A stretch of 64,000 nt of DNA from Spodoptera frugiperda (lineage: Eukaryota; Arthropoda; Insecta; Lepidoptera; Noctuidae), in assembly GCF_023101765.2 (NCBI RefSeq), contig NC_064231.1:2108001-2172000 (forward strand), written 5' to 3'. Numbering within the stretch: position 1 is the stretch's first letter; each line of letters opens with the position of its first letter. The translations under genes and the position numbers were made by a program. Shown in pieces: positions 1-13,105 of the stretch. The notes under the pieces are model-generated. The model did not search any database. It saw only the letters and a program-made list of their open reading frames with translations, and had not been told where the DNA came from.

Positions 1-117
1 AAGTGCTTACGTGATGTTCATTCGGAAACATTTAACTGGGAATTTCATTGTGGACTATTTACTTTTGATGTACTGCACAGAATTGTACTTTTACATTAGT
101 TAAAAAAATCTTGTGGT

Positions 118-305
118 TTTTTTAACGTTGCTCCACACTATTGATTTCTCCTGTATCGTGGGTGCGTTTACAAACATACAAGTTCACATACACATGTCAC
201 CTAGACCCGAAACCACAAATACAACAAATTGTAGCTCCGAGAGGGAATCGAACCTGTTACAGGTTGTAGGGCTGCCCAGCCAAGCGCGCCAACCCTCATT
301 CGATT
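118..305 (-). repeat. SINE2 copy, tRNA-derived, near full length
   Basis: Read on the minus strand, this begins near a tRNA-like head with a pol III B-box-like motif (complement of gggaatcgaacc at 243-254). It continues through a body that includes the complement of 'cgtgggtgcgtttacaaac' and ends in a T/A-rich tail near 118. The same body is seen at 44636-44782, and the head recurs at 26295-26421 and 52940-53036. A tRNA-like head plus a shared unique body is the hallmark of a SINE. A 93-codon open frame here lies on the SINE and is not a gene. The exact family name is not known to me. Confidence 0.7.
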
Positions 306-616
306 TTTTTTTAGTCTTGAATCTTGCATCAGTCGATATAGGTACTATTGTCTCAATACAATTTAGTACTGAGCCTATTTTTAGCGTCGGTTAAGATAGA
401 AGTCTGTCAGTGTTGTGATAGCAAAATGGTGTGATGTTAAACGAAGGACTTAATTAGGATTTGCAGCCAGCTGTTACAGCGATGTCCACTCGTGTCAGCT
501 GACGAGTTAACTAATTATATTAAGATAATGCTGTATTATAATAACTTAGTAAGCGAAATCAACTTGAGGATCAGTACTTATCCGTATATGAGAAGGTAAT
601 AAAGGATAGAAATATT

Positions 617-832
617 TATACGCTTCGATCCCCGTGTCGGGCAAAGTATTATTGGGCTTTTTTTCGGTTTTTCGAAAAATTCTCAGTAGGTATTAGCACG
701 GAGTCTGGAACTGTGCCAACCTCCTATTACATGGGACTTATAACACGAATGGCGAAAAGTTTACATTTCAGCATTATGCGCCGTAAAACACATCTCTACC
801 TACTCCTTCGGAGATAAAAGGCGTGACGTAGC
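617..832 (+). repeat. SINE1 copy, 5'-truncated
   Basis: The copy starts at the B-box region (gcttcgatcccc near 622) and runs through the diagnostic body (aaagtattattgggcttttt, gcacggagtctggaa, acatgggacttataacac). It ends with the family 3' segment 'gataaaaggcgtgacgta' at about 813-830. The 5' tRNA-like part containing the A box is missing, which is usual for target-primed retroposition. The body matches the fuller copies at 20340-20628 and 25410-25700. Confidence 0.8.
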
Positions 833-839
833 ATATAGA

Positions 840-3735
840 AACATTTATTCAACTATAAAACCATTACACGTTGATAGTAGGTATAATTATTTCACACAAT
901 ACCCATTCGTACTCTAGTAAGCCCAGCCAGACACCTGTATATAATTTTAATCCCAACATAAATTTCAAAGGTGCCGAGATAATTCCACAGACCTGCCAAA
1001 ACTCATAAATACTGAATACGTATCTGGACATTGTACAGGATATAACGCAAAATATAAGGGCACCACAATACGGCTTTAATCTCTGTCGACATTGTTTCGT
1101 TCCACGAAGGGTCACGTACAGACTTTCCATCGTAAAAACTGGACAATGTTTAGAGCTACAAAATTTATTAAGGCTCTAGCTACTTCACTTTTATTTTCAT
1201 CGTACAGTAAAACTGTTATTTGATTACGCAATTCTCAACGTCACGAAATATTCTCTCGACTCGATACAAAGCATGAAAAAGTCATCGGTCACAAACGTCA
1301 GAATGTCGGTATCGGAATCGTTTGCGAATTCGAGATATGCAAGTGATGAGTTTTACGCGAACACGGAACGGTACGGAACTTCGAAATAGAACTGTCCACT
1401 AAATTGTAGAAAGCTTTGCTGTATAAAATCCTCTTAGTGAATCCGTTTGCAGAACGGACGCAATTGACACGCTATTTATCCTCTCAATCTAAATCTGTCT
1501 ACCGTTTACGTACAATGCTAAATGCTAGAGAGCGATTGCAATGTTGCTGCTTAATGCGCGTTTCATTTGTGCTAATAGCTGTATCAACTGCAGTGTATAC
1601 AGCTTCACTTATTGTGCCATTTCAATATTCTGTAGGAGAAGTGATGGACATCTAGTGCAATGGTCTTATTTTAGCATGCTTTTCTTTGTATATTCAATTC
1701 TGTCTTTCGGATTTGTTTAAGTTCTTCTATTGCATCAACCCAACTGATAAATAAGCCTGAATAGACTATCCAACTTCATACCTATCACTCATAAAATAAT
1801 AACTTCTCTCTCACACATGTCATACGTCATCCCACTTTCCGTTCCTACATTGTCATTTCTGTATAATTAATCTCCAGCCAGACTTATCCTCAGTATCCAA
1901 TCATGTTCCAGCGATCCGACATCCAATTACCAGCGTTCTGATGACAAATCATTAATACGTTCGTTGTATGACACAGAACGAGTACTGAGCGACAATGAAC
2001 GTTATGAATTATTCATTGAAGGCTCCAGTTCACGTATACCAACAGATTTCGCCACCAAGGGCGCAACCCTTATGACGTTTTTTTCACTCGTCACATTCCA
2101 CGAGTGGTTCGTTGACGGTACGGTTTTAATTAACGAAATGCAAACTGATGTCCAAACTCAAGTGGTTGCGTCGCGTCTGTATTTCGCTTTTTCAAAATTT
2201 TCCGTTTTCAAAGTGGCTTTTACTCGATTAGGCTGAATTAAATAATGTTTGTTTTCATTTAGGTATCTTTTTCATACTGTTTGTTAATGAGTCACCAGGA
2301 TTCGCTGAATTAGTCGCCTTAGTTGCTACTAATTAAAGAACTAATGACACTTCCATATTGATAAAGTTCGACTAGTACAAGACTTAAAACACTTACTTAC
2401 GCTGGATCATTAAAATGTAATTAATCCTCGTAAGAAATTCAGCGCTAATTCCTAAGAAGTGTACATTTTAGGCTTGTGACAGGAAATCGATGGGAGACGT
2501 AGCGTTGTGAGTGCTTAGGGTTGCCACTAAGCCCTGGGTTTGGCTAGGAAGCACGCCAATATTAATGGTTGTGCGGAAGTCTGGCGTCATCTCATCGGGC
2601 ACCTAATTAATCAGAACCCTCCTCGTGTGGACGATTAGTCTTTCACTCCGTCTCACTCACGTAATGATATGTACTGCGTCGGTTATCAATCGCTTGCGAT
2701 TTATTGCCTCCACGAAGGCAGGTCTCGTTTGCGATTCTGATTTTTAGAGTAATAAGTTCAGAGGTTTTGTTTTGGGCGTCATATTGTTTCGTGATTCTTG
2801 TGATTATTTTTAAAGTGTGTTTAACTTGTGTTGGGTTTGTATAGGTTTGTCCACTTTTTTTAATCCATTTTAGATTAGATTCAGAAGATTTTCATTATGT
2901 AAAAAATCCATTATATTACTCAAACAACTTATAATTGTAAAAGTATAGCTAACGGTACATCATGTAAAAATATGTAAGTAAGTAAGTAAATACACACCAA
3001 CTCTCCACTTGAATGAAAAAACACACTTCTTGTAAAACCTCGCCGCTCCACCGCCACCTCAATGAACATACCCTCAAGGCTTCACGCTCAGAGACTTTCA
3101 TTCAGTCAATATGAAACAGGAAACTTCCGGTTCCGCAGCCGGATGTTCACTTTCTCACATCTCATATTATTTTCTGAAACAAAAACAGAGGGAGGGAAAA
3201 ATTTTAGGGAGTTTTTTTAACAAGTTACTTTTTTATTTATAAGGATACTTTTCATTGTATCACGTCTGTTTTCCGTGAAGCTTTAAGCGGAGAAATATTT
3301 TTTTTTTTTTACTAAGAATTGCCTTGTTTAGAGCTTGGTTAAGCCTCTACTAAAAATCAAAAATAATATACTACACGAATTGCGAACCTGTACTTTCTAA
3401 TACTGCCAACTTTTGATACTACTGAGAAATTGTAAATTAAAACGCAGTACTTAGAATAAGTAATTGAATTTACAGATTAAATTCTCAATGTGGGGTATAA
3501 ATCCTGGTTTATGGTGATAGACTCGCCACTCCCAGTACATGAGACGTCTTCTGCGAACAAGATGGGTGTTAACATGCTATGGAAAGATACTAGCACTTAC
3601 TAACACGTTACAAGTAACTTAAAACTGTAAATCCAAGTACGAATATCTAATACCTACCAATAAAATGTGATAAACAGAATTTATTTTACAATTTGTCTGT
3701 TTACATTGAAATAGGCTAGAAAACCACGGAACTAA
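840..3735. other. No gene recognised, AT-rich DNA
   Basis: This is plain AT-rich sequence with short open frames only. A 90-codon frame at 1964-2236 has a fairly balanced amino-acid mix but no motif or splice structure that I recognise. A patch at 2515-2650 is richer in GC than its surroundings, but I cannot assign it to a repeat family. A poly-T run sits at 3299-3311. Confidence 0.5.
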
Positions 3736-3739
3736 TTTG

Positions 3740-3875
3740 TAAATATCTACTTTTCAGGGAATAAAATTGGTTTCTTTTTATCTCGATACTTCAACAGAAT
3801 CAAGATCTACGTTAGAGAAATCATAATTCCACACGAGCGAAGCCGCAAGCAAGCTAATCTAGTATTGATATAAAC
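3740..3875 (+). repeat. LINE 3'-tail fragment (old)
   Basis: The stretch ends in 'cgagcgaagccgcaagcaag' followed by ctaatctagtattgata. This resembles the common lepidopteran LINE or SINE terminus of the form 'gcgaagccgcgggc...agctagt'. The upstream part is too diverged to place. Assignment rests on recalled resemblance only. Confidence 0.35.
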
Positions 3876-4647
3876 TAGTTTTACACTTACTCTGATCTAG
3901 GTCTTAATTTGCAATCAGATTTATAATTTGCTCACTGCTCAATTTTATAACTTTATATTCTAACTTTACGTTTATTAAGGTTAGAATTTCCGTGATCACA
4001 ATCTTCATTTATTGTAAATTGACTTCGATTAAATTATATATCTTGGCACCGTAATAATATCTGCAATAGTTATTAATAAAGTAACGGTCTAATCTACTGA
4101 TACACGTTTAACTTCAATATTTAGATTAGGTAAATTGAAGCATTCAAGTTTACGATTTCTTAAAACTGGTACCATTTCGTATTTACGAGCCTACAGCAAA
4201 ACTCGCCTTACCTAAACGAGACTTATAAAATTACATTCAGAAATTGAACTCAACACGACTCAAGTTACAAATAAGTATGCTAAATAACTGCTCAGTCTTA
4301 AAATAAATGACTTAACAGGAGCTAAAGATGTAAGAACACGGCATATAAATATCGCATACATACGAGATGAAATAACTACACAAGCTAGGAAAGTGGACTG
4401 GGGTAATTTACTAGTACCTGAAGAAACCTGTTTGGACTTCTGAGGCCTACATTATCTTTAGAGACGACTTTTAAATTGTTGTTTCTCGCTAATGTCAACG
4501 GGACATAGCGCTTACTCCATCCATCTGTGCCGTCGACAAATTATACCCTTTCAAACGATACTGTTTCTGTATTTAGTTTGTACGGAGATTTTTATGGTTA
4601 TAAAGTATAAACGCTTAGACAATGTATACTTTTTTGATGATAATGTT

Positions 4648-4737
4648 AGAGGGAGTGTCAGACTCCTACTGACTAAAAACCACCCCGTTCTTACTCCTGC
4701 TTTTCGAGCCGGAGCCCGCTACGTAGTCCCGCTACAA
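4648..4737. repeat. R4 interspersed repeat fragment
   Basis: It carries the R4 family core: gggagtgtcagactcctact, gactaaaaaccaccccgttc, ttactcctgcttttcgagcc, then a degenerate 'ctacgtagtcccgctac'. The same order of motifs occurs at 45410-45535 and 55740-56000, and in inverse orientation at 21188-21262, 21778-21925 and 28333-28485. Family name and mechanism are unknown to me. An 85-codon open frame here is incidental. Confidence 0.7.
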
Positions 4738-4759
4738 GTTTACATGTAAATGTTTACAT

Positions 4760-5285
4760 AAATATACCCATATTTCAATCTTCGTTATGACACGTAATAG
4801 AAAAACAAACTCGCCTAAAAGAAAAATAACTAAAAAGTTTTCAACCCACTATATACTAACGAAGTCAGCGAAGAATTTTAATTAATTAATTTTATTACAA
4901 AGCAAAATTTGTTCAAATCAATGTTTTCCGCTGCAAATAAGGTTCAAAAATAATAGTCAGACCTTAATGAAAAACAAAAACAGAGCGAGCAACACATTTT
5001 TAGCCTTTGACTTCGTCGCTAACCCAATTTCAGCGGTGAATATTAAAATAGTACGTGTTTTTCTCATTTTACAGCAACTGGAACAAAGCCTTTCTAACAA
5101 TATAGCAGAGGAAGTGTTGTTTGCATTTCTTCTAGGGTTTTCCAAATTAATTTGAGGTCAGCCAGTCTTGAAAAGGATCTTCGGAGTTTTCTTGATACTT
5201 TTATTCAACCACTAGCTTCTGTCAGCTACTTCGTTTCTGGAGAATTAAAAGTATCTTATCAGCCAAGTCAATTCATACTCAGTCT
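4760..5285. other. No gene recognised
   Basis: AT-rich sequence. Two 62-codon frames lie on opposite strands at 4957-5155 and overlap each other completely. That is what chance open frames in AT-rich DNA look like. No repeat match within the window was seen. Confidence 0.4.
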
Positions 5286-5291
5286 GTATAC

Positions 5292-5375
5292 CACATCAAA
5301 ATCCGTTTAGTAGTTTCAGCGTGATTGACGAATAGACATCCAAACATCCAAAAAACAAACTTCCACATTTACTCG
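5292..5375 (-). repeat. LINE 3'-tail fragment
   Basis: The complement reads 'tttggatgtttggatgtc', then 'cgctgaaactactaaacgg' and attttgatgtgg. The same motif order appears on the plus strand at 11375-11500 and, shorter, at 49018-49110. This tail is widespread in Lepidoptera and is usually ascribed to RTE-like LINEs (from general knowledge). The start of the 104-codon frame at 5316-5630 lies beside it and is not a gene. Confidence 0.55.
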
Positions 5376-5649
5376 TATAATACTCGTGTTTATATTAGTG
5401 CGATTCTTAGCTACACCGACTGCATTTGCATAGGTACGTTTGTAAGATACCCAAAACCGATTACTCTTATGGTATTGAAGAGCCAGCACATATCGAAGTA
5501 GAGTAACCTTCCCCACAGAAAACCACGGCAAGCTTAAGTTATTTAAAAGCGGTTGGTGCGTGCGGTTGTACGAGAACTCAGTAACAAGCCAAGGAAGGTA
5601 CCGTTGTAATGGTGGAAAATTATCAATCACAAGTCAAAAGCGAACCCCA

Positions 5650-7215
5650 TCACTGATTCAACATTTACCATTATTATATCAAGTATATTATTATCAGAAG
5701 ATTACGTTATTACTATAGGTTCTCTATAGCTTATAAGAGCCATTTTAGATAAGGTACAACAAATATTTTCACCGTTGGTTTTCCTCTTCGAAACGTTTCT
5801 GATCGTTTCTGTCCAATGTTTTTCGTACTTGTGAAATATAGTGATTGTTTCGTTGCCTACCTCAGTCGCTGTCCTTTTTATTTAGGATCGCGTTTTTCCG
5901 AGATTACATTTTCCATTTGATCCTTATCGAAGTGATTGGAGTATATTTTTTCGTGTTCCTATTTTTGTGTAATAATGTTTCGATCTTTACGTTTTTTATT
6001 TTATTATTTATCTCCCATTTCATCGGGTCGGGTTTCAGATTTGTTTTTTTCATTTTTGGTATTAAATGGGTAACACCCACCCGATCGTGCCTCTTACTTA
6101 AAGATAACGTTTCTAATAGAAATTTTGTTCGAACCGGTACAAGGCTTTATTTGTTGTTTATCTGTTATGATTTCCCCTTCAAACGAGTTTTTTAATTAAG
6201 AACCTTCCTTAACATGAGCATGTGACTTTCTTTTTGGGAATATTATCTTAATTGATCCTTCAAATATATTCAGTTCTTTATCACTATGGGTCTTATTCCC
6301 ATCGCTTTCATATCCAAAAGATGAAGACATTCAAAATGGATTCTTATCTTCATAATTATCTGTATGGTGGACTGTAATGGAGTTGAATATCACACTGACA
6401 CTGTATAATATTACGTCGGAAATTCCTTGCGTGCCACAGACATATCAATGCGTAGAATAGAGACATCAGCTACCTGTTCTTGCATGCTTTTATTATTTAT
6501 TTTATTTCCACTTTCTTGTTTGCCTTCAAAGTGTTTAATATTTATATTTAGCTCTAAATTTAAAAACTAATTTGCGTTTGACGTTTATGTGAAAATTTAA
6601 ATTTGTTTTTTAATTTAATGTGTTCGCCGATTTTATTATCGTCTTATTAGGTATGTAGATTGTTTTGATGGTGAATTCATAATAAAATATTGGCTCTTTG
6701 ATCTTTTCTCCTACTTATATCGTTTGCCAACAATTATTACTTATGTTTTTTTTTTCATTATTTTACTACCTGTCATCATTTTTTACCTTTTAAAAATATC
6801 TAATGAAATAAACTGCTCACATTAATTAGGCGCAATCTATCTAAATTTTCTTACTCTGTGTACAAACTAAAATACATCGAGAGGCGTACGGCGCGCGACC
6901 GGGCAAGCGTTTATATGCAAAACCCTGTCTGTACGAGCCACAGACTAACAGAATGCAGCTAAACAATTCACGCCACTCGCCATTAGGCTCTCCGCCAAAA
7001 TGTCTTCGTCTGTTTTCATAGTTCTGTCTACATTTTCATAGCATTAACTTCTAAAGTCATTCTAAGTTTGAATTGCTTTTAAATGTGTAGCGTGTGATGG
7101 GTTTTTTGATTGCTAACTAGATTTTGCGAAAGTTCGTAGATAGTTTTAAACTTCATCATAGAGTGTAATTTCGTTGCCTAGTTCGCCACGTAGGTATCTG
7201 GGGTACAATTCCAAT
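5650..7215. other. No gene recognised
   Basis: Mostly very T-rich. A 116-codon frame at 5845-6195, the longest in the window, is dominated by Phe, Ile and Leu because of the T-rich strand. It has no recognisable domain. A GC-richer patch at 6875-7010 contains 'cgaggcgtacggcgcgcgac'-like composition and might be regulatory or a transposon remnant. I cannot decide. Confidence 0.4.
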
Positions 7216-7217
7216 TT

Positions 7218-7270
7218 CTTTTATTGTCTGTCTCACTGCTGAGCAAAGGTCTCCCACAGGTCTTTTCAAA
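7218..7270 (+). repeat. LINE fragment
   Basis: The segment 'ctcactgctgagcaaaggtc' followed by tcccac resembles the frequent lepidopteran LINE motif 'ctgctgagcaaaggcctc'. A related variant (ctactgaacataggcctc) lies at 16990-17010. It is too short to assign to a clade. Confidence 0.4.
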
Positions 7271-7274
7271 ACTG

Positions 7275-9105
7275 CTTAATATATTATATTATCTTCAACC
7301 AAGTTCTGGCACATTTTTAGATTCTTATGTTGAATCAAATTGCGATCCTTAGTTCCCATGTCCATAGCACAGCTTAAAAAACATACATCATGTTTTTCTT
7401 ATCTTACATCAGAAACTGGCCATATCTAAAAGATGGTAACTGCTGTTTAAACTGCAATAAGCAGTAATTACACAATATTACGGCTACCACAAGCCCCTAT
7501 ATCCTGAATCAACGATATAATTATGCTCGCTGAAATTTTAATGGTCCAATTTGAAGAACTCGACCATTAAGAACATTCGAAATGTAACCTTTATTTTATT
7601 GCTTTTTTAATCTCATATTTTAATTCGTGAAAATACGGGTATGTTATCAAATTTTCATTGTTTCATCCTGGGATTAACCTGATTGAATTGGTTTTATAGA
7701 ATTTTAATACGGCGATATGTAAAGAATCATTTATTTTTATTTACTCCTAAATATCCCTGTATTTTTCTATCTTATTCTATATAGATCTATCATACATAGA
7801 TAATCTAGACTAGATCTTGTGGTCAAGCACCCTTATAACTATCGAAAACGTATTACATAATAAGAAATACAAAAAAATGGTATTACAAAATAATAACCAA
7901 AATCCATGCTTCAAAAATCACACCCTATTTTTTCTTAATAAACTTTTATGGCATGTAAAAAAAGACAATGTTCCTAATTGTCTACTCAAACCCTTAAAAT
8001 CGATCTTGTAGAGTTGGAAGCTATCATTAAGCGTTCCTTAAACAGGCCGGGAACCCAGTAACCTGTTGCCTTCAGACATTAGTTGCTAGTGGCCTTAATT
8101 GCTCCTCACGAGTGGCTCCGTAAGATAAGTTGTTCTGCTTATATTTAGTACTTGTGTTAAAGAATATCTGCAACTTCACAGACTTTAGCGAAGAGTTATT
8201 ATGTGGTATCATAGCTTAATGAATTTTGTGGCTGGATTCGTAAATATGTATAGGTAGTATGTAGGTTTCTAGTTTGGGCAAGGCCTGCATGATTTTTTTA
8301 GTTTTCCGTATATACATATAGGGTTTTAGTTAGCAATAGTTTTTCTATAGTTAGAAGCTAGCTATAATAATATAGTGGCATTAATGAAATTGCTGGTAAA
8401 AGTTAACCAAGACATTGCGGTTTACCTTCAGTAAGACGTAAGCGCACGAAGTCCTAATAATATTAATAGTATTTTCAGTGGCCCGAAACGTTGTAAGGTT
8501 TTTATAGGCACTTAGCATATTTAACTCCATTTTCAGAAATTGTCTTACCGAAGGTGCGATTGGACCATGTTCCCGAAAGCTAGATTTTTTTGTAGTTTTC
8601 AGTGCAGTTAATGTCACAACAGTTGCATTATAACACCTCACATTTTCCAAAATATCGAAAATCCCGTTCTCCGTATCAGTTCACGACCATTTCACCGAGG
8701 ACACACAGTATCAAACACCACATTAAATCCAGATCTACAACACAATAAACCCTAAAATAAAGTCACGTAGTAAATTTTATCGCCGAGGAAGCAAATCCGG
8801 ACTTTAGATGCTAACCCTTAGAACGCGGCTGACATCAAGTTATCTCTAAGTTGCTGCTAAGTTACCTCGACTTATCTAAGTGAGCATCGAGTCGTGATAA
8901 CAGTTTGCTTTAACAGAGAGAGGCAGAGGAAAAATGGGGTAGATAATGGATTTAATTAATTGTGTAGTTTCAGCGGTAATGTATAGTAACTTGTTCATCG
9001 AGTAGTTATTAGGTCTGCTTTTGGAAAAAAAAAAACAATATTTGAATCGAGTCTAGTAATGTGTGTGAGTGAGATGAAGGCGAACAAACTTACATAATTA
9101 TATTA
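7275..9105. other. No gene recognised
   Basis: AT-rich sequence with only short frames (64 codons at 7817-8011 plus, 89 codons at 8381-8650 minus), neither with a recognisable motif. No repeat shared with the rest of the window was noticed. Confidence 0.4.
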
Positions 9106-9108
9106 TTC

Positions 9109-9310
9109 TACTAGCGACCCACCCCAGCTATTAAAAACCGCATAGGTGCAATGGGGATATATTATGCATGTAATATATATATATATATATATATAATATA
9201 TATATATATATAAATTATCTATCTATTAAAATAAACCGCAACAAAATTCGTTGCGTAGTTTTAAAGATTTAAAAGCATACAAAGAGACATACGGACGGAG
9301 ACCTTTAATA
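9109..9310 (-). repeat. LINE/SINE tail with TA microsatellite
   Basis: The element reads on the minus strand. Its 5' side is at about 9310 (complement of aaagacatacggacgg, ttaaatctttaaaactacgc, aacgaattttgttgcggt). Its 3' end is the complement of 'ctagcgacccaccccagct' at 9113-9131. The same beginning and end occur on the plus strand at 19675-19845, ending in 'ggggcgggtcgctagta'. In this copy the middle has expanded to a (TA)n run at about 9174-9213. It is recognised as a common lepidopteran RTE-like 3' end; the clade is inferred. Confidence 0.65.
9174..9213. repeat. (TA)n microsatellite
   Basis: Nearly uninterrupted alternating TA with one AATA break, lying inside the LINE tail copy at 9109-9310. 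Confidence 0.9.
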
Positions 9311-9314
9311 TTCC

Positions 9315-11370
9315 TTTAACTTTTTTCTGGTAATTCCTCAAAGGAGTAGGCGAAAGTTTAGTAAATAGTTACTTATCAAATCTAACTATAGCGTAGTTTT
9401 CAGGCGTCACGATTTAACTAATAATTATTTACCCTTGAATCAATCAATCTTACCAACCAATATTGGTTGAGAAAAAATATAGAGTAGATGCCATTAATAA
9501 TAGTGAAAGATAAAATTACTTATTTCAGAAATAATAAAAGAGTATTCATCACGCTAATCCAGACCGTGGCTATTTGGTTTGACCTACAAAAATACGTTCT
9601 GTGTAATTAAGCTACATTCACATTATCCTCTATTTCATTGTCTGGACTTTAAAAGAGACTGTGACCTCTGAGTTTGTTTCGGCATTTCTTCTCAGAGTAG
9701 TCAGATAGGAAATGCCGGCCTCATCTACCTGCACTATGGCTTGTTAAAATAACAGGTTACGAATAGATAACGTGTAAAAGTGTTATTTTATGACCTATTT
9801 ACAGAAATAAATATCATTTATCATTTATCATTTAATTATTGTTTTTGATTGAGTTCTACAGACTGTATACTTAGGGCCAGACTATTATTATTATTTGTGC
9901 TATCAAAATTAGTACTTATCACCTTTTTCCAAAGGTCCAATTTCGGACTTTGATGACGCATGTTATTCTTCTATCAAGTCTATTTTTAAAACCAAACTTT
10001 ATTGTTTACCTATTAAACCTGAGATTACACTAAAATGTACATTTTTACAAGCATAATAAAACGTATCTTTCCAAAATCAGCTTTAATTTTATCTAATATA
10101 GAGTTGTCATTAACTTACACTACATGATTACTTTAATTACTTACATCTACGTACGACTGAATAATTATTTTTGAATCAAAGACTATCTCGAAAATTTCTC
10201 ACGGTGATTAGTATATTATTTAATTGTTTATTTCCTACAGTTTTCTACGGCCTTAACGGTACTTACTGTAGTTACGGTTTAGGATAATAAAATTTACACC
10301 TATTACAGACATGTACGTACATAGGTAGATTGATAAATATGCTCATTAATTCTGCGTAAAAGAGAAAAAAAAACACAACACAGTATTAAAAATGTCTTTT
10401 TTTCTTTTATTTATCGATTGTTTATGTAAAACATAATTATTTGTATATACTATTTAATATTTACATTGAATTATAAACTCATGGAGTGTCAACATATACT
10501 CAAAACAATAAAAATAAAAATACTGTACAGTTCTTTAAGTTTATTACATAGAGATAAAAATAGGAAAGTAAACTTTAAAACAGATCTATTCTATAACTTG
10601 TTTCACTCGCGGGGCGCGTGTGAAAACCAATATTTTCCGAACGGATAACGTTTTCAATAGCATTGCCGTGGGATTTGTAAAACTCTATACAATTTTATTT
10701 TATTTTATTTTCTACCTTAGTTTTTTTATTTTGAATTTATTCTGTTACAATTCAATTCAAATATAGAATAGGTATTTTTCACTTTACGGGACATCAATTA
10801 GTATCGTTTGTATTGGTTTTAATTGATTTTTTTATCATGTTTTGTTTTTGGCCGTAGGGATATCACCAGCCAGTATTGTAGTAGGTATTTGTAATAATAC
10901 CTAACAATAACAAAATTTCTAATTCATTAGTGTACTTGTATGTTATTATATAAATTTTTTGTGTCAACATAAAGTGAATTGTTAGCCCCCAAGCTAGGAT
11001 AATCCTATATCTTATTGTGAAATTCATTATTTATTTCTTTCTATTTCTTATTTATTAAACTACTGCGAATAGACATAAAGGTTTATTTCAGTTATATTTA
11101 CTCAAAAAGAGTAAATGGCTATCATATAACATCTCTCCCTTTTACAGTCCTACAAAGTAAAACACGGGCATTTAAATGTAACTTTAAAAGGATACAACCG
11201 TATAATAACCCTTTTATCATATTATCTTGAAATAACACTGAGTGTAACACTGGAACGTACTCAAACAACATATTTCAAAGGAGTCTCATAAAAGTGTGCT
11301 CCCATTAATGTCGGCACATTGCACGCTATTACAAATGTTCACAAAATGGCGAATGAATACTATCATCACA
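9315..11370. other. No gene recognised
   Basis: Long AT-rich stretch. It includes a (TTTTA)-type run at 10696-10711. Open frames are short (60 codons at 10466-10648) and have no recognisable motif. No shared repeat was seen. Confidence 0.4.
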
Positions 11371-11374
11371 CTAA

Positions 11375-11500
11375 TATTATAAACTTGAATTTTGGTTTGT
11401 TTGGATGTTTGTCCGTTAATAGCGCTGAAACTACTGAAAGGATTTTGATGAAAAATTTGTATTTCACTAAGATACTGTAAACGTCGTTAAGTTGATTTTC
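11375..11500 (+). repeat. LINE 3'-tail fragment
   Basis: Contains tttggtttgtttggatgttt, gtccgttaatagcgctgaaa and ctactgaaaggattttgatg, the same ordered motifs as the inverse copy at 5292-5375. It is preceded by 'caatattataaactt', similar to the usual 'actaatattataaa' boundary of this tail family. Confidence 0.6.
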
Positions 11501-11504
11501 TCAA

Positions 11505-13100
11505 AAAATCCTTAGATTTTGTATTATAAATGGCAAATAAACAGTATTCTCTTTTCGAAATAATATCTATTGTAGTCAATATACTACATTAGATCGATGT
11601 TCTATAACCGATTTAATTAAAAGTACAATTAGAAAACAGCTCTAATTAATTTTAAATACGGTTTAAAATATATTACCCGAGCTCGTTGCGGATTAGTATA
11701 CAAACAACAACAATAAATTTTAATCACTTTACACCAGTTTACTTTGAAGTAATTACTTACACAAGTTTTTAAGCGAAACGTATTTAACTGAGATACATGT
11801 TTGTACTACAAACTGTATTTTTACCCGACTCGACTGTAGGAAGGGTATTTAGGTTTGTTTATTTTAATTTAGTTGTATATTTTTTAAATTCTTATTAGTT
11901 CTCCACGGACTCTTGGTCCGTGTCATAAATGTCATATTTTTTTTACTATAAGACAAGTCTTATCAATGTTTATAGAGTACCTTTGTTACACACTACAATT
12001 AAACACAACTATAATTATTACAAGAATACTTACACTTTAACACAATTTTATTATCTACTTACCGACGGCTTTGCCAAATCACCCTACCAACGCACTGAGA
12101 GAACCGCCCAGCCCCAGCATCAAACACTCGTTCACGAGTATAATATGTGTGACCCACAAAACGGTAGTTAGGACACACTAATGTTTCATTTAATATCATT
12201 AACCATTATATCTGTTTGTAGTATCACCCAATAGTGTGACAAGCCACTAATGAAGACATGATGCCCAAGCTAATAGAAATTATCGTCTGTAGAAGAAGAC
12301 TATCCTTGTCAATCCAATTAACTCCTTTCAACTTTCGCAAACCCTACTAAATAACTCTGTTTAGAAGTTTAACCTAAGCACAACATACCAAATGCCATCA
12401 AAAACATCTCAAAATATACTCGAACTGCAATAAAAACGAAACTATTGTGCGTCTCAATAAAGCGAGATACCAATTTAATTCGGTTCTCCATTACCTTGGG
12501 TTTTACGGCCGGTAAACTCAAGATTACAGTCGTAAAGTCGAAAAAAAAACTGCACTTGACTGGCTCATTCGTATTCAAGACACGTGGGGTCTTACACGGG
12601 GGTCAAATGTGACTACCGTAAGACAAGTGACACTTAGATTAAAGGATTCGTTTGACTTATCGGTCAAATAAAGTCTCTCAAGGGGTCTATTAGATTGTCT
12701 ATTAGAATGTCGTAAAAACAAAATGGCTGTCAACTGTCAAATTGTACAAGAGCTGTGATTGGTTGTTTACCTTTTAACTAGCCAATCATGTTCGTTAGTT
12801 TAGACATTGGAATTAATTGAACGTTATAACAATAGCTACTTATTTGTGTTCTCTTATTGTTTGCTAAGCACGCATTTTACGATAATTATGAACTTTGTAA
12901 CAACTCAATTTTGACTTACTCATCATTACCTTTGCAGTGTTGAACATTGGGGCATTACAGGCAAAAAAATAAAATGGGGTAAGTTCCTTGAATGAGTGGG
13001 GTATGTAAACAACTTAATTACGTAGTTTTTCCTAGAAGGGGAATGGCTGACTACACTAGTAGTACGCAGAAAAAAGGTGTGGCGTTAAAGTATGACATAG
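11505..13100. other. No gene recognised
   Basis: AT-rich sequence with short frames only. At 12752-12790 a small inverted pair (gattggttgttta and gccaatca) resembles the centre of the CCCTTAG hairpin elements, but the outer arms are absent. It may be a worn remnant. Confidence 0.35.
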
Positions 13101-13105
13101 CGATA

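Noticed and set aside
4957..5155. Two fully overlapping 62-codon frames on opposite strands
   Set aside because: Mutual overlap in AT-rich DNA without motif or repeat match; treated as chance.
5845..6195. Longest open frame (116 codons, plus strand)
   Set aside because: Composition is dominated by Phe, Ile and Leu because the strand is T-rich. It has no domain, no start context and no splice structure, so it is most likely chance.
12752..12790. Possible fourth CCCTTAG hairpin element
   Set aside because: Only the central gattgg/ccaatca pair matches; terminal CCCTTAG words and arms are not found, so it is not annotated.
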